From Polynucleobacter sp. 78F-HAINBA (GTDB taxonomy: Bacteria > Pseudomonadota > Gammaproteobacteria > Burkholderiales > Burkholderiaceae): a DNA stretch of 64,000 nt. The translations under genes and the position numbers were made by a program. The notes beneath the pieces were generated by a model, which saw only the letters and a program-made list of their open reading frames with translations, searched no databases and was not told the DNA's origin. The stretch covers positions 62,001 through 126,000 of the forward strand of contig NZ_JACVOQ010000004.1 of assembly GCF_018882325.1 (NCBI RefSeq). The letters run 5' to 3'. Within the stretch, counting starts at the first letter, position 1, and each line of letters starts with the position of its first letter. Shown piece after piece: positions 9,099 to 17,625 of the stretch.

Positions 9099-9872
9099 TT
9101 AGTGGATATCTTTCCAATAAGCCTTATTCAAGCGCCATGCCAGCAATGTAAAGATTGCCAGGAAGATGAGCACTACAACACCGAGACGCTTACGCTCGAG
9201 CTGAACTGGCTCAGCCATCCAAGACATGAATGCAACTAAGTCGGCAATGTTGTCGTCATACTCTTGTGACTTCATAGTTCCAGGCGTCAATTGCTCGAAG
9301 CCTACGAATACTTTTTCTGTACGGCTCTCGTCATGCAGATCCTTGCGCTCTTCAAACTTTGCGGCACGCTCGCCTTGCAACTGCCAAAGAACGTGTGGCA
9401 TACCAACGTTTGGATATACCAAGTTGTTCCATCCAGTTGGAGTCGCATCGTCTTTGTAGAAGGTACGGAAATAGGTGTAAAGCCAATCCGTACCACGTGC
9501 ACGTGCCTCTACAGATAAGTCAGGAGGAGTCTTACCAAAGAACGCTTTACCTTCTTTTGGCGTCATGGAGATCGTCATCAGATCGCCAACTTTAGCGTCG
9601 GTCAAAATCAAGTTATCTTTGATTTGCTGGTCCGTCAAACCGATATCGCGCATACGGTTGTAACGCATGCTTGAAGCTGCATGACAGTTCAAGCAATAGT
9701 TTACAAATAACTTGGCACCGTTTTGCAATGAGGCATTGTTGCTCACACGGTTTGGTGCCGCATCTAATGGGAAGCCGCCTTCATTAGCATTAGCACTTAC
9801 GCCAAGGCCTAGGGCAGCAACTAAAACAGTTGCTTGGCAGACGCCCATCAAAGTTTGCAGAATTCGTTTCAT
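9099..9872 (-). CDS. petC: Cytochrome c1 subunit of the bc1 complex
   Basis: Cytochrome c1 carries electrons from the Rieske cluster to a soluble cytochrome c in the ubiquinol:cytochrome c reductase. The 257-residue protein has a signal segment (residues 1-30), one haem-binding CLNCH at 60-64 followed by the typical SSMRYNRMRDIGL, and a C-terminal membrane anchor ending in a basic patch (RLGVVVLIFLAIFTLLAWRL). It is the last of the petABC genes, lying 29 bases after petB, and holds the complex in the inner membrane facing the periplasm. Confidence 0.97.
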   Translation of the reverse strand: MKRILQTLMGVCQATVLVAALGLGVSANANEGGFPLDAAPNRVSNNASLQNGAKLFVNYCLNCHAASSMRYNRMRDIGLTDQQIKDNLILTDAKVGDLMTISMTPKEGKAFFGKTPPDLSVEARARGTDWLYTYFRTFYKDDATPTGWNNLVYPNVGMPHVLWQLQGERAAKFEERKDLHDESRTEKVFVGFEQLTPGTMKSQEYDDNIADLVAFMSWMAEPVQLERKRLGVVVLIFLAIFTLLAWRLNKAYWKDIH

Positions 9873-9901
9873 ACTAGTTCCTAATTTCTCGGGTGTCTGA
9901 A

Positions 9902-11302
9902 TTAATGGGACTTAAAAGTAACGCGCTTTGGAACTGGCTTGAACGTACCAAGCTTGCTCCAGAACGGCATTGCCAAGAAGAAGCCCAGATAATAAATAGT
10001 GCAAATCTGAGAAATCTTTTCAAATACTGGTGATGGCGGCTCAATACCCAGGTAACCCAAAATCACAAAGCTCACCACAAATACACCATAGATATATTTA
10101 TGAAATTGTGGGCGATAGCGTATGGACTTTACTGGTGAATGATCCAACCAAGGCAGGAAGAACATGATCACAACTGAACCACCCATAATTACAACACCCC
10201 AGAACTTCGCATCAAATGCGTAGAAGCCAGCAGCCAAAATCAAGGCGATAGCTGCACAGGCGCCTTTAACCTTAATATCCTTAGTGCTGATAGCAAACAT
10301 TCCTAAAATCACTGCCAAGAAAATCCACAGCGGCAACAAGAAGTTTGAGGTAGTCGCACGCAACATAGAGTAGAACGGCGTGAAATACCAAACCGGTGCA
10401 ATGTGCGTTGGAGTTACAAATGGATTTGCAGGAATGAAGTTATTTGCCTCGAGGAAGTAACCGCCCATCTCTGGAGCAAAGAATACGATGCAAGCAAACA
10501 CCATCAAGAAAACGCCCAAACCAAATACATCGTGTACGGTGTAGTAAGGATGGAAAGGAATGCCATCTAGCGGAATACCTTTTTCATCTACAGTTTCTTT
10601 GATTTCAACGCCATCTGGATTATTTGAACCAACTTCATGCAATGCAATGATGTGGGCAGCTACTAAACCAATAAGCACTAATGGAATTGCAATCACGTGG
10701 AATGCAAAGAAGCGATTCAGTGTTGCATCACCAACGACGTAGTCACCGCGTAACCATAAAGACAGGTCTGGACCAATCAAAGGAATTGCAGAGAACAAGT
10801 TCACAATCACTTGAGCGCCCCAGTAGGACATTTGGCCCCATGGAAGCAAGTAACCAAAGAACGCCTCGCCCATCAGGCACAAGAAAATTGCGCAACCGAA
10901 TACCCAAATTAATTCACGTGGCTTGCGATATGAGCCGTAGATCAAACCACGGAACATATGTAAATAGACCACCACGAAGAACATTGAGGCACCCGTTGAA
11001 TGTAAATAACGAATCAACCAACCCCATGGTACTTCGCGCATGATGTACTCAACAGACTCGAAAGCCTTAGTAGCATCAGGCTTATAGTTCATTACCAAAA
11101 AAATGCCGGTGATGATCTGCAATGCCAGCACAACGATGGCCAAAGAGCCAAAGAAATACCAAAAATTGAGGTTTTTAGGGGCGTAATACTCGGTTAAATG
11201 GGCTTTAATCGAGGATGTAAGGGGGAAACGCGAGTCAACCCAAGCCAAGACCTTCTGGGCTACAGGAGCGTCTGCCGGGACTTCTTTTTCGTGAAATGCC
11301 AT
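9902..11302 (-). CDS. petB: Cytochrome b subunit of the bc1 complex
   Basis: This 466-residue integral membrane protein carries the low- and high-potential b haems and both quinol sites. The paired haem histidines are visible in HSTGASMFFVVVYLHMFR and in HVIAIPLVLIGLVAAHIIALHE. The PEWY-like Qo motif is altered here to PVWYFTPFYSMLR, and the region HPYYTVHDVFG is intact. It is longer than mitochondrial cytochrome b because of extra C-terminal membrane spans, which is usual in Burkholderiales. It lies 10 bases downstream of petA in one operon. Confidence 0.97.
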   Translation of the reverse strand: MAFHEKEVPADAPVAQKVLAWVDSRFPLTSSIKAHLTEYYAPKNLNFWYFFGSLAIVVLALQIITGIFLVMNYKPDATKAFESVEYIMREVPWGWLIRYLHSTGASMFFVVVYLHMFRGLIYGSYRKPRELIWVFGCAIFLCLMGEAFFGYLLPWGQMSYWGAQVIVNLFSAIPLIGPDLSLWLRGDYVVGDATLNRFFAFHVIAIPLVLIGLVAAHIIALHEVGSNNPDGVEIKETVDEKGIPLDGIPFHPYYTVHDVFGLGVFLMVFACIVFFAPEMGGYFLEANNFIPANPFVTPTHIAPVWYFTPFYSMLRATTSNFLLPLWIFLAVILGMFAISTKDIKVKGACAAIALILAAGFYAFDAKFWGVVIMGGSVVIMFFLPWLDHSPVKSIRYRPQFHKYIYGVFVVSFVILGYLGIEPPSPVFEKISQICTIYYLGFFLAMPFWSKLGTFKPVPKRVTFKSH

Positions 11303-11312
11303 TTATCTCTCC

Positions 11313-11915
11313 TTAGGCCTTCTTATCTTCGCCAACCAGAATCTTGGTATCGCTCAAATACATATGTGGCGGTACTTCCATATTGTCTGGGGCTGGTTTA
11401 TTTTTAAATACGCGGCCTGCCATATCAAATGTAGAGCCGTGGCATGGGCAAAGGAAGCCGCCGGGCCAAGTATTTGGCAAAGAAGGCTGAGCGCCCGCCT
11501 CAAACTTCGCCGTAGGAGAGCAGCCTAAATGCGTACAAATGCCCACTACTACCAGGTATTCAGGCTTAATTGAACGCCATTGGTTCTGAGCATAAGGGGG
11601 AGTAAATTGGGCCGGATCCCTTAAAGAATCAGGGTCTGCCAGCTCGGAGTCAATTTTAGATAGCTCGGCAACTTGCTCAGGCGTGCGACGCACCACCCAA
11701 ACCGGTTTACCGCGCCACTCAACCATGCGCATTTCGTCTGGCTGCATGCCGGCAATATCGATCTCGACAGCAGCTCCAGCGGCCTTAGCGCGCTCAGAAG
11801 GCTGAAAACTGTCCACAAAAGGGTAAAGGGCTGCGGCTGCACCAACGCCTCCAACCGCTGAAGTAGCGATCAACCAGTTACGGCGATCCTTGTCCATACA
11901 GGGCTTGTCACTCAT
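11313..11915 (-). CDS. petA: Rieske iron-sulfur subunit of the bc1 complex
   Basis: The Rieske subunit accepts an electron from ubiquinol and passes it to cytochrome c1. Its [2Fe-2S] ligands are visible as CTHLGC (residues 127-132) and CPCHGS (156-161). The N-terminus, DRRNWLIATSAVGG, has a twin-arginine pair ahead of a single hydrophobic span; proteins of this type are inserted by the Tat system, which is encoded at 15.6-17.2 kb. At 200 residues it is of normal length. It is first in the petABC operon, with a plausible promoter at 11968-11995. Confidence 0.97.
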   Translation of the reverse strand: MSDKPCMDKDRRNWLIATSAVGGVGAAAALYPFVDSFQPSERAKAAGAAVEIDIAGMQPDEMRMVEWRGKPVWVVRRTPEQVAELSKIDSELADPDSLRDPAQFTPPYAQNQWRSIKPEYLVVVGICTHLGCSPTAKFEAGAQPSLPNTWPGGFLCPCHGSTFDMAGRVFKNKPAPDNMEVPPHMYLSDTKILVGEDKKA

Positions 11916-11967
11916 TTACAAAATTCCTCGATAGAGCATTTATAGGTGGAAATTGCTTAAAGGTAAG

Positions 11968-11995
11968 ATTTTAAAGTAAAAAGTGGGGTATGCAA
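11968..11995 (-). promoter_or_regulatory. Candidate sigma-70 promoter of petABC
   Basis: On the minus strand TTGCAT (-35) and TAAAAT (-10, five of six consensus bases) are separated by 16 bases, about 50 bases upstream of the petA start. It faces away from mscL across a 137-base divergent gap. The -35 element is weak, so the call is tentative. Confidence 0.45.
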
Positions 11996-12052
11996 GTAAG
12001 TTATGGGGTTAATCTTGAGTTAATCTCAATCTAATTTAAAAGAAAGGCATTT

Positions 12053-12475
12053 ATGGCTGTTTTAAAGGAATTTCGGGACTTCGCAGTCAAGGGTAATGTC
12101 ATTGATTTAGCGGTGGGTGTGATCATTGGGGGAGCCTTCGGGAAAATCGTAGATTCCCTGGTAAATGACATAGTCATGCCAGTGATTTCAACCCTTTTAG
12201 GAGGTCATATTGACTTCACCAATCTATTTCTTGTTATGGGCAAAATTCCAGAGGGGGTTCCTAGAACTTTTGATGCGCTCAAAAAAGCTGGGGTGCCAAT
12301 TTTTGCCTATGGTAACTTCATCACCATTTCTATTAACTTTATCTTGCTGGCTTTTGTGATTTTCCAAATGGTCAAAGTTGTGAATAGGGTAAGAGCGATT
12401 GATGCGCCACCAGTACCGCCAACACCAGAAGATATTGTCTTGCTAAGAGAGATCAGGGATAGCCTGAAGAAATAA
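12053..12475 (+). CDS. mscL: Large-conductance mechanosensitive channel
   Basis: MscL opens under membrane tension to release solutes during hypo-osmotic shock. The 140-residue protein begins with the family signature [31 protein letters not shown] (amphipathic S1 helix and pore-lining TM1, residues 5-36), then a periplasmic loop, TM2 ([22 protein letters not shown]) and the cytoplasmic helix [13 protein letters not shown], which bundles the pentamer. An AAAGGC Shine-Dalgarno precedes ATG. It is divergent from petABC. No clear terminator follows. Confidence 0.97.
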   Translation: MAVLKEFRDFAVKGNVIDLAVGVIIGGAFGKIVDSLVNDIVMPVISTLLGGHIDFTNLFLVMGKIPEGVPRTFDALKKAGVPIFAYGNFITISINFILLAFVIFQMVKVVNRVRAIDAPPVPPTPEDIVLLREIRDSLKK

Positions 12476-12526
12476 ATTTTATTTATAGGATGAAGCCTTG
12501 CACCCTTTTACCAAAAGACTGCTTGA

Positions 12527-12673
12527 CTAGCCTCCGTTAGGCTGACAGATAAGCGGCATCTCCCACATTGGTTTACCTTGACTGTAATCGCAAGACACGC
12601 CAACTGGAGATTTTGTACTAGCTAGACAACCCGATAATGTGAGGGTCAATAAGGCTATTGAAAAGTATTTCAT
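12527..12673 (-). CDS. Small predicted lipoprotein (48 residues)
   Basis: An ATG at 12673 opens a 48-codon frame ending in TAG at 12527. The product starts MKYFSIALLTLTLSGC: one lysine, a hydrophobic stretch, and a lipobox L-S-G-C with the acylated cysteine at residue 16. The mature part is only about 33 residues (CLASTKSPVGVSCDYSQGKP and a WEMPLICQPNGG end) with two more cysteines that could form a disulfide. A good AAGGTGG Shine-Dalgarno lies 8 bases before the ATG. It sits directly after the porin terminator on the same strand. I do not recognise the family. No promoter of its own is obvious, so it may be read through from the porin. Confidence 0.65.
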   Translation of the reverse strand: MKYFSIALLTLTLSGCLASTKSPVGVSCDYSQGKPMWEMPLICQPNGG

Positions 12674-12698
12674 TAATATCCACCTTTGAATAGATTAA

Positions 12699-12730
12699 GA
12701 AAAAACCCACCGTGTTGCCACAGTGGGTTA
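12699..12730 (-). terminator. Rho-independent terminator of the porin gene
   Basis: On the minus strand the arms AACCCAC and GTGGGTT, extended by imperfect pairing, are followed by T-rich sequence (TTTTTTC). It lies about 45 bases past the porin stop codon and just before the small lipoprotein gene. Confidence 0.8.
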
Positions 12731-12775
12731 ATTTGATACCAAACTAATCATCAACTAGCTTACGCTAGCGCTAAA

Positions 12776-13978
12776 TTAGAAAGTGTGACGTACGCCCACT
12801 GCATACTGTGATGCACCAGCCGATGTTCCTGAAGGAAGCAACGGTGTAGTTGTAGAAGAGCTTGTTGATGTTGAACCATAGATAGCGTATAAGTTTGTAC
12901 GCTTGCTCAACAAGTAGTTAGTACCTAACTGCCATGAATTAAAGTTAGATGTTGGTGAACCCGCACCAAAACTTGTGTAGCGTCCATTACCAATGTTTGC
13001 CCAACCTTCAATAGTTGGCGTAATGAAGCTACGAACACCGATTTGCTGACCAGAGCGCTTAGCAAAGTTATTGCTATCCAAAGCTGAAGTTGCCTTGCGG
13101 TTTACCCAACCAGCATATGCCTTCAAGATTCCGAAGTCATAAGTTGCGCCAACATAAGTTTGGTTATCAGTTACGTTAGAGCCGTAGTTGGCAGAGCCAG
13201 CAGGTATTGATGCAACACCAGTGTTATTTTCACTCTTAAATGACTGGTAGTTTGCAGTTGCAAACAACTTATTCCAGCCGTAGTTCAAGCCAAGGCCCCA
13301 ACCAGTATTGTTTGTATTACCACCAGCGCTCGCAGCCGTTGAATTTGTATCGTATTGTGTACGATCTTGGTTATTAATTGCATACATTGCTGATGCCTGA
13401 AAACCAGCCATAACTTCAGTCTGCGCTGTAACAGCATTGTTTGAGCGAACTGTGTAAGCGCCAGTTGTTGTGCCAGAGCCGTTAGCTGGGTAAATTACGC
13501 TACCAACCATGTTGTTTTGCTGACCTGGGTCAGTTTTACCAACAGCAACGTGAATTGGAGTGTACTGAGTACCAATTGCTGCCTGGCCAATACCTTTTTT
13601 GCTCAAACCAACGAAAGTTTGACGGTTTTGCAAACCACCATAACTGTTTGCTGAAGTGCCAGTAGTGACGCTTGAAAGAGCGGAACCTGACAAGCTACCG
13701 TCTTGTGGGTAGAGTTGGAATTCAGCTGTAAAGAATGCATTTGTACCGCCACCTAAATCTTCAGTGCCTTTGAAACCAAGACGTGAAGTTGACTCAGCTG
13801 ACTGACCCAATGTATTGCTTGATTGTTTGTATGCACCCGCTGTTGAAGTTGCTGGGAGGCGCAAGTTTGTACCAACATAACCAACGTCCAAAATACCATA
13901 AACAGTCACTGATGACTGAGCTTGAGCTGCACCAGCAAATGCTGTTACTGCAGCGATTGCGAATAGCGATTTTTTCAT
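12776..13978 (-). CDS. Outer-membrane porin, Gram-negative trimeric type
   Basis: This is a 400-residue beta-barrel porin of the Burkholderiales OmpC-like family. It has a cleavable leader MKKSLFAIAAVTAFAGAAQA, then QSSVTVYGILDVGYVG (first strand), conserved SRLGFKGTEDLGGGTNAFF and the loop region RQTFVGLSKKGIGQAAIGTQ. It ends in QYAVGVRHTF, the C-terminal phenylalanine used by the BAM machinery. It would allow passive diffusion of small hydrophilic solutes. GGAGA lies in front of the ATG. It has its own terminator and a candidate promoter, so it is probably a single, strongly expressed gene. Confidence 0.95.
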   Translation of the reverse strand: MKKSLFAIAAVTAFAGAAQAQSSVTVYGILDVGYVGTNLRLPATSTAGAYKQSSNTLGQSAESTSRLGFKGTEDLGGGTNAFFTAEFQLYPQDGSLSGSALSSVTTGTSANSYGGLQNRQTFVGLSKKGIGQAAIGTQYTPIHVAVGKTDPGQQNNMVGSVIYPANGSGTTTGAYTVRSNNAVTAQTEVMAGFQASAMYAINNQDRTQYDTNSTAASAGGNTNNTGWGLGLNYGWNKLFATANYQSFKSENNTGVASIPAGSANYGSNVTDNQTYVGATYDFGILKAYAGWVNRKATSALDSNNFAKRSGQQIGVRSFITPTIEGWANIGNGRYTSFGAGSPTSNFNSWQLGTNYLLSKRTNLYAIYGSTSTSSSTTTPLLPSGTSAGASQYAVGVRHTF

Positions 13979-14068
13979 TCTTTAAATCTCCATAAATTGA
14001 AAGTAATGCCCAAATAAAACTGGGACTTACGAATTTTGCTTGTTTTGCCCAGCTAGACTAGGGGTAAG

Positions 14069-14097
14069 GGTATTTAGGAGCTCTTTTTGCTTGTCAA
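14069..14097 (-). promoter_or_regulatory. Candidate sigma-70 promoter of the porin
   Basis: The minus strand has a perfect TTGACA -35 box followed after 17 bases by AATACC, a weak -10; TAAATA two bases upstream is an alternative. It lies about 90 bases before the porin ATG, leaving a leader with a small CCCA/TGGG hairpin. The rest of the 208-base gap to the Sel1-repeat gene shows nothing else recognisable. Confidence 0.4.
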
Positions 14098-14186
14098 AAG
14101 GCAGTTTTTTGGCTTTCTTCGTTGTATCAGGGCAACAAGGGCTTTGATTTCTGTCTTTTTAGGCCCTTGGATGCCAAAATTGTCAT

Positions 14187-15662
14187 ATGGCAAGCCGTGA
14201 ATTCCTAAAAATCCTCCAATTAGCTCGCATTGGTGACGTTTCTGCGCAACAAAATTTAGCTTCAGCTTATCTGACGGGGGCCTTTAAAACCCCCATACAA
14301 CCTGCTAATGCCTTGATTTGGTTAGAAAAATCCTATTTATCACTTAAAAATCAGCTAGTTAGCGCTACTACTTCAAGTGATGCGGAGATTTCTGAGATTA
14401 ACGCGACGAACCCAGAAATGCTGGCGATGTTTGAGCACGTTTCATCAGTTCCGCTCGCCGCAACCCTGAACTCGCCCGCCTTCTCCTTCGGATGGGAGTT
14501 GTTTTGGAAGCTAGCCCAAGCAAATGTTTCTGCAAGTTACGCCGTGCAATGGCAACTCGCAGAGTTATTACTTGATCCAAATAAAAAAGAGTTGCAGACG
14601 GAAATCATTACTTGGATTTCCAAGCAGAATGGCGAGCGTGATTTTTCTTCGCTCCAAAAAACAGCTAAAGAATTTCTACTAGAACTTTCTAAGTCAGAGA
14701 CTCCGTTTACCAATTCCGCCAAGGAGTTGCTCATCAAGCTACAACCAAAAGATGAGGCACTCTCCTCTCTCTGGAATGCTTGGATCTCAGAAAAGAATGA
14801 GGCGGCGCTAATACAGGCAGCGGAACTTGGTCTAACGATTGCAAAGCTCACCCTAGGTTTGCGTCTAGCGCAATTCGATGAAGTAGGCTCTGATGAGAAA
14901 GACTTGATTGGGGCGGGCGGCGGCAAATCGAACGCCTCCCTAAAGAAAGCAGCCTACTGGTTAGAGCTTGCAGCGAAAGATGGTGATCGAGATGCCTGGT
15001 TTGCACTTGGTGAGATTTACCGTCGTCCTCAGTTTTCTGGATACAACGCTAGCGAGAGTGATCGCTGCTTTGATCGAGCTGCAGACCTAGGTCATGCGCA
15101 GGCGCAGTTTCGGAAAGGCGCCAATCTGTGGCGCAAACGCGAAAGGACTGAAGAAAAGGTTCGCGGGCTTCAGGCCTCCTATTGGATTTGGCAAGCGCAT
15201 CAACAAGGCGTGCCCGAAGCAAAGGAATTGCTTGGGAAAATTTTAGAGAATGTGTCTAGCCCAAAGAACAATGATTGGTTTGAATTGGCGACTTATGCTG
15301 AAAACGCTTTAAACCATCACGCCGAACACAAGTTAGATGAAGAGTGGGCTTTACTTTGTCACCGACTGATCATTGCCAATCAATTTAATCTCAGTAAAGC
15401 TGAGTTATTGCTTTGCGAAGTGGGCCAACTACAACATGAGCATTGTGTGGTGGTAGATATTCGCCACGAGTTACCCAAGATACTGCCTAGATTGATTCAA
15501 ATTGATACCACTCAGCAGCGTCGCTCTTTACTTGCAGCGGGAAAAGTTTTTGCAAGTAGCGAATCAGACTTGGAGGGTAATTTAAGACAAAGGCGCTATC
15601 GATTTGATCGGGTCACGGAATGGCTCAGCGCCACCTTCTCAGCAGATCAAACAGTAGCTTGA
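14187..15662 (+). CDS. Sel1-like repeat (SLR/TPR) protein
   Basis: A 491-residue, mostly helical protein without signal peptide or membrane spans. Sel1-like repeats can be seen near the N-terminus (ARIGDVSAQQNLASAYLTG... ANALIWLEKS) and again about residues 255-355, as in KKAAYWLELAAKDGDRDAWFALGEIYRRP and SDRCFDRAADLGHAQAQFRKGANLW. Such solenoids serve as protein-interaction scaffolds; no catalytic domain is visible and I cannot assign a role. The gene stands alone on the plus strand, and its last 16 bases overlap the 3' end of the convergent tatC gene. Confidence 0.75.
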   Translation: MASREFLKILQLARIGDVSAQQNLASAYLTGAFKTPIQPANALIWLEKSYLSLKNQLVSATTSSDAEISEINATNPEMLAMFEHVSSVPLAATLNSPAFSFGWELFWKLAQANVSASYAVQWQLAELLLDPNKKELQTEIITWISKQNGERDFSSLQKTAKEFLLELSKSETPFTNSAKELLIKLQPKDEALSSLWNAWISEKNEAALIQAAELGLTIAKLTLGLRLAQFDEVGSDEKDLIGAGGGKSNASLKKAAYWLELAAKDGDRDAWFALGEIYRRPQFSGYNASESDRCFDRAADLGHAQAQFRKGANLWRKRERTEEKVRGLQASYWIWQAHQQGVPEAKELLGKILENVSSPKNNDWFELATYAENALNHHAEHKLDEEWALLCHRLIIANQFNLSKAELLLCEVGQLQHEHCVVVDIRHELPKILPRLIQIDTTQQRRSLLAAGKVFASSESDLEGNLRQRRYRFDRVTEWLSATFSADQTVA

Positions 15663-16444
15663 GAATCCGAACCTGTTGTTGTATCAGCATCATGATCTGA
15701 CGGATTTGGAACGTAGAATCGTGCAATCAAGAGTCCGAGCTCATAGAGCAGACTCATTGGCACCGCCAACAGTAATTGCGAGAGTACATCTGGCGGAGTC
15801 ACAATCGCTGAAATCACAAAAGCACCAACGATCACGTAAGGGCGAATCTCTCTGAGTTTTTGTAGCGGCACCATACCCATGCGCACCAAAACAACCACGA
15901 CTACTGGCACCTCGAAGGTAATACCAAAAGCTAAGAATGTGGTCATTGCAAAGCTGAGGTAGTTATCAATGTCTGTCGACATCTCCGCACCTAGGGGTGC
16001 GTTATAGCTAGCCATGAACTGGAATACGGTTGGAAATACCAAGAAGTAAGCAAATGCCATTCCAAAGATAAATAAGCTGTAGCTGCTTACTACCAAAGGT
16101 ACGATCAACTTCCGCTCATGCTGATAAAGACCTGGGGCAATGAATGCCCATAACTGATACATCACCACCGGCAAGGCAATTAAGAAAGCAACCAGCATGG
16201 TAACTTTCATGGGGACAAAGAATGAACCCGTAACATCAGTGACGATCATCTTGCCGCCAGCGGGTAATGCCTGAAGCAATGGCTGTGCAAACAAATGGAA
16301 AATATCAGGGGCCCAATATACAAGGCAAACGAACACCACAATAATTGCTATAGCGGACTTAATGATGCGATCACGTAACTCAAATAAATGAGACAAGAAA
16401 GATTCTTGCAAACCTGAATCTTCAGTTGAATTATTTTGAGTCAT
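15647..16444 (-). CDS. tatC: Sec-independent protein translocase TatC
   Basis: TatC is the multispanning receptor of the twin-arginine translocase and binds the RR signal of folded export substrates. The 265-residue protein has six hydrophobic spans, the N-terminal SFLSHLFELRDRIIKS with the conserved glutamate and arginine used in signal recognition, and FAYFLVFPTVFQFM with the conserved FxxxFP. The C-terminal DHDADTTTGSDSQATV tail is polar. It is the last gene of hisE-hinT-tatABC, 28 bases after tatB. Its 3' end overlaps the Sel1-repeat gene by 16 bases. Confidence 0.96.
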   Translation of the reverse strand: MTQNNSTEDSGLQESFLSHLFELRDRIIKSAIAIIVVFVCLVYWAPDIFHLFAQPLLQALPAGGKMIVTDVTGSFFVPMKVTMLVAFLIALPVVMYQLWAFIAPGLYQHERKLIVPLVVSSYSLFIFGMAFAYFLVFPTVFQFMASYNAPLGAEMSTDIDNYLSFAMTTFLAFGITFEVPVVVVVLVRMGMVPLQKLREIRPYVIVGAFVISAIVTPPDVLSQLLLAVPMSLLYELGLLIARFYVPNPSDHDADTTTGSDSQATV

Positions 16445-16472
16445 TGTTAAAGGTTTTTAATTTTCTTTTGGC

Positions 16473-16949
16473 TTATTTGCCAGCGGTGTGATGAAAGCGC
16501 TTCATGCGCGCAGCGCCAGACTGAACCCTTGTGCGCAAACCGGTAGAGCGCTTGAACCAAACAGGTCTTGCTGCGCGCCTCACACCCCAACTCTTACGAC
16601 CTTGGCGTATTGATTTTTGCAGCACCTCTTTTTCATCAAGAGGTTCTCTCGTGAAATTATTTTCAAAGATATCCGCCTGATCGCTGAGGTTTGCTCCGGC
16701 CTCCTGAACAGTAGACTGAATTGAGTTCTCGACATCCTTAAAGGCGGAGACGCTTTCTTCGCGAAGCTTCTTGAACTCCTCTACATCCATCTGCCGACTC
16801 ACTTCAGACTTCACATCGGCCATGTATCGCTGCGCTCTTCCAAATAAATTACCCGCCATACGGGCTATTTTTGGAAGACGCTCGGGACCAACCACCACCA
16901 GTGCAACTACTGCAATGAGTGCAAGCTTTGAAACTCCGAGATCAATCAT
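16473..16949 (-). CDS. tatB: Sec-independent protein translocase TatB
   Basis: TatB partners with TatC in substrate recognition. The 158-residue protein begins MIDLGVSKLALIAVVALVVVGPERLPKIAR: one membrane span, the conserved Gly-Pro hinge at about residues 21-22, then an amphipathic helix and a charged coil. The last 50 residues (from KSIRQGRKSWGVRRAARPVW) are strikingly arginine-rich, an extension not present in the enterobacterial protein. The gene starts 28 bases after tatA. The assignment to TatB rather than TatA follows from the E-R-L-P after the hinge and the length. Confidence 0.93.
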   Translation of the reverse strand: MIDLGVSKLALIAVVALVVVGPERLPKIARMAGNLFGRAQRYMADVKSEVSRQMDVEEFKKLREESVSAFKDVENSIQSTVQEAGANLSDQADIFENNFTREPLDEKEVLQKSIRQGRKSWGVRRAARPVWFKRSTGLRTRVQSGAARMKRFHHTAGK

Positions 16950-16977
16950 TGCAGCTGCGCATTATTTAAATCTGAAA

Positions 16978-17208
16978 TTACTTGTTTACGTCTTTTGCCT
17001 GCACATCCACAGTTTTCTCTGTTGATGCAGCAGCACTCTGAATTTGTTCTTTTGACTCTTCAGCTCCCTCAGGTGCTTTCATGCCATCTTTAAAGCCCTT
17101 AACGGCGCCACCTAAGTCAGAGCCGATATTGCGCAATTTTTTGGTACCGAATACCAACATCACGATGACCAAAACAATTAACCAATGCCAAATGCTAAAT
17201 GAACCCAT
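16978..17208 (-). CDS. tatA: Sec-independent protein translocase TatA
   Basis: TatA forms the protein-conducting oligomer of the Tat system. It has 76 residues, begins [29 protein letters not shown] (short span, FGTKKLR hinge) and continues with the amphipathic helix [15 protein letters not shown] and an acidic, Q/A-rich cytoplasmic tail. It lies 16 bases downstream of hinT and starts the tatABC set. The Rieske protein encoded nearby is one likely client. Confidence 0.96.
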   Translation of the reverse strand: MGSFSIWHWLIVLVIVMLVFGTKKLRNIGSDLGGAVKGFKDGMKAPEGAEESKEQIQSAAASTEKTVDVQAKDVNK

Positions 17209-17224
17209 TTTTAATCTCCTTGGA

Positions 17225-17581
17225 CTATTTTTTCCAGGGGCGCGGACCGCCCATCACATGCAAGTGCAAGTGATAAACCTCTTGCCCACCATCTGCACCA
17301 TTATTCACAACCAATCTAAAGCCACCATCTTTTCCAGGACGGCAACCCTGCTCCTTGGCGAGACGCGGTGCTAATTCCATCATTCTACCTAGCAAAGGCG
17401 CATCCACCACTTCTGCAGACTCCAGCATGGGAATATGTTTTTTAGGAATCATTAAGAAATGAACCGGCGCAGCTGGGTTGATATCCTTAAAAGCGTAAAT
17501 TTCCTCATCCTCGTATACCTTTTGGGACGGGATTTCACCTTTAGAAATTTTGCAAAACAAGCAATTCGGATCGTGGCTCAC
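17225..17581 (-). CDS. hinT: HIT-family nucleoside phosphoramidase
   Basis: This is a 118-residue histidine-triad protein of the HinT branch, which hydrolyses AMP-N-linked substrates. The active-site triad HLHLHVMGG is near residue 107-115, and the N-terminal [13 protein letters not shown] with its CxxC and the [17 protein letters not shown] segment are typical. Translation begins at GTG (17581). It lies between hisE and tatA, a position conserved in betaproteobacteria, although its link to histidine synthesis or export is not understood. Confidence 0.95.
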   Translation of the reverse strand: MSHDPNCLFCKISKGEIPSQKVYEDEEIYAFKDINPAAPVHFLMIPKKHIPMLESAEVVDAPLLGRMMELAPRLAKEQGCRPGKDGGFRLVVNNGADGGQEVYHLHLHVMGGPRPWKK

Positions 17582-17625
17582 GCTTTCGCCTCTAGTTTTG
17601 ATGAATTATTGGGAATTTTCTGAAT

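Noticed and set aside
9226-9595. Plus-strand open frames opposite petC
   Set aside because: They lie antisense to a gene with a clear haem motif and show no domain of their own.
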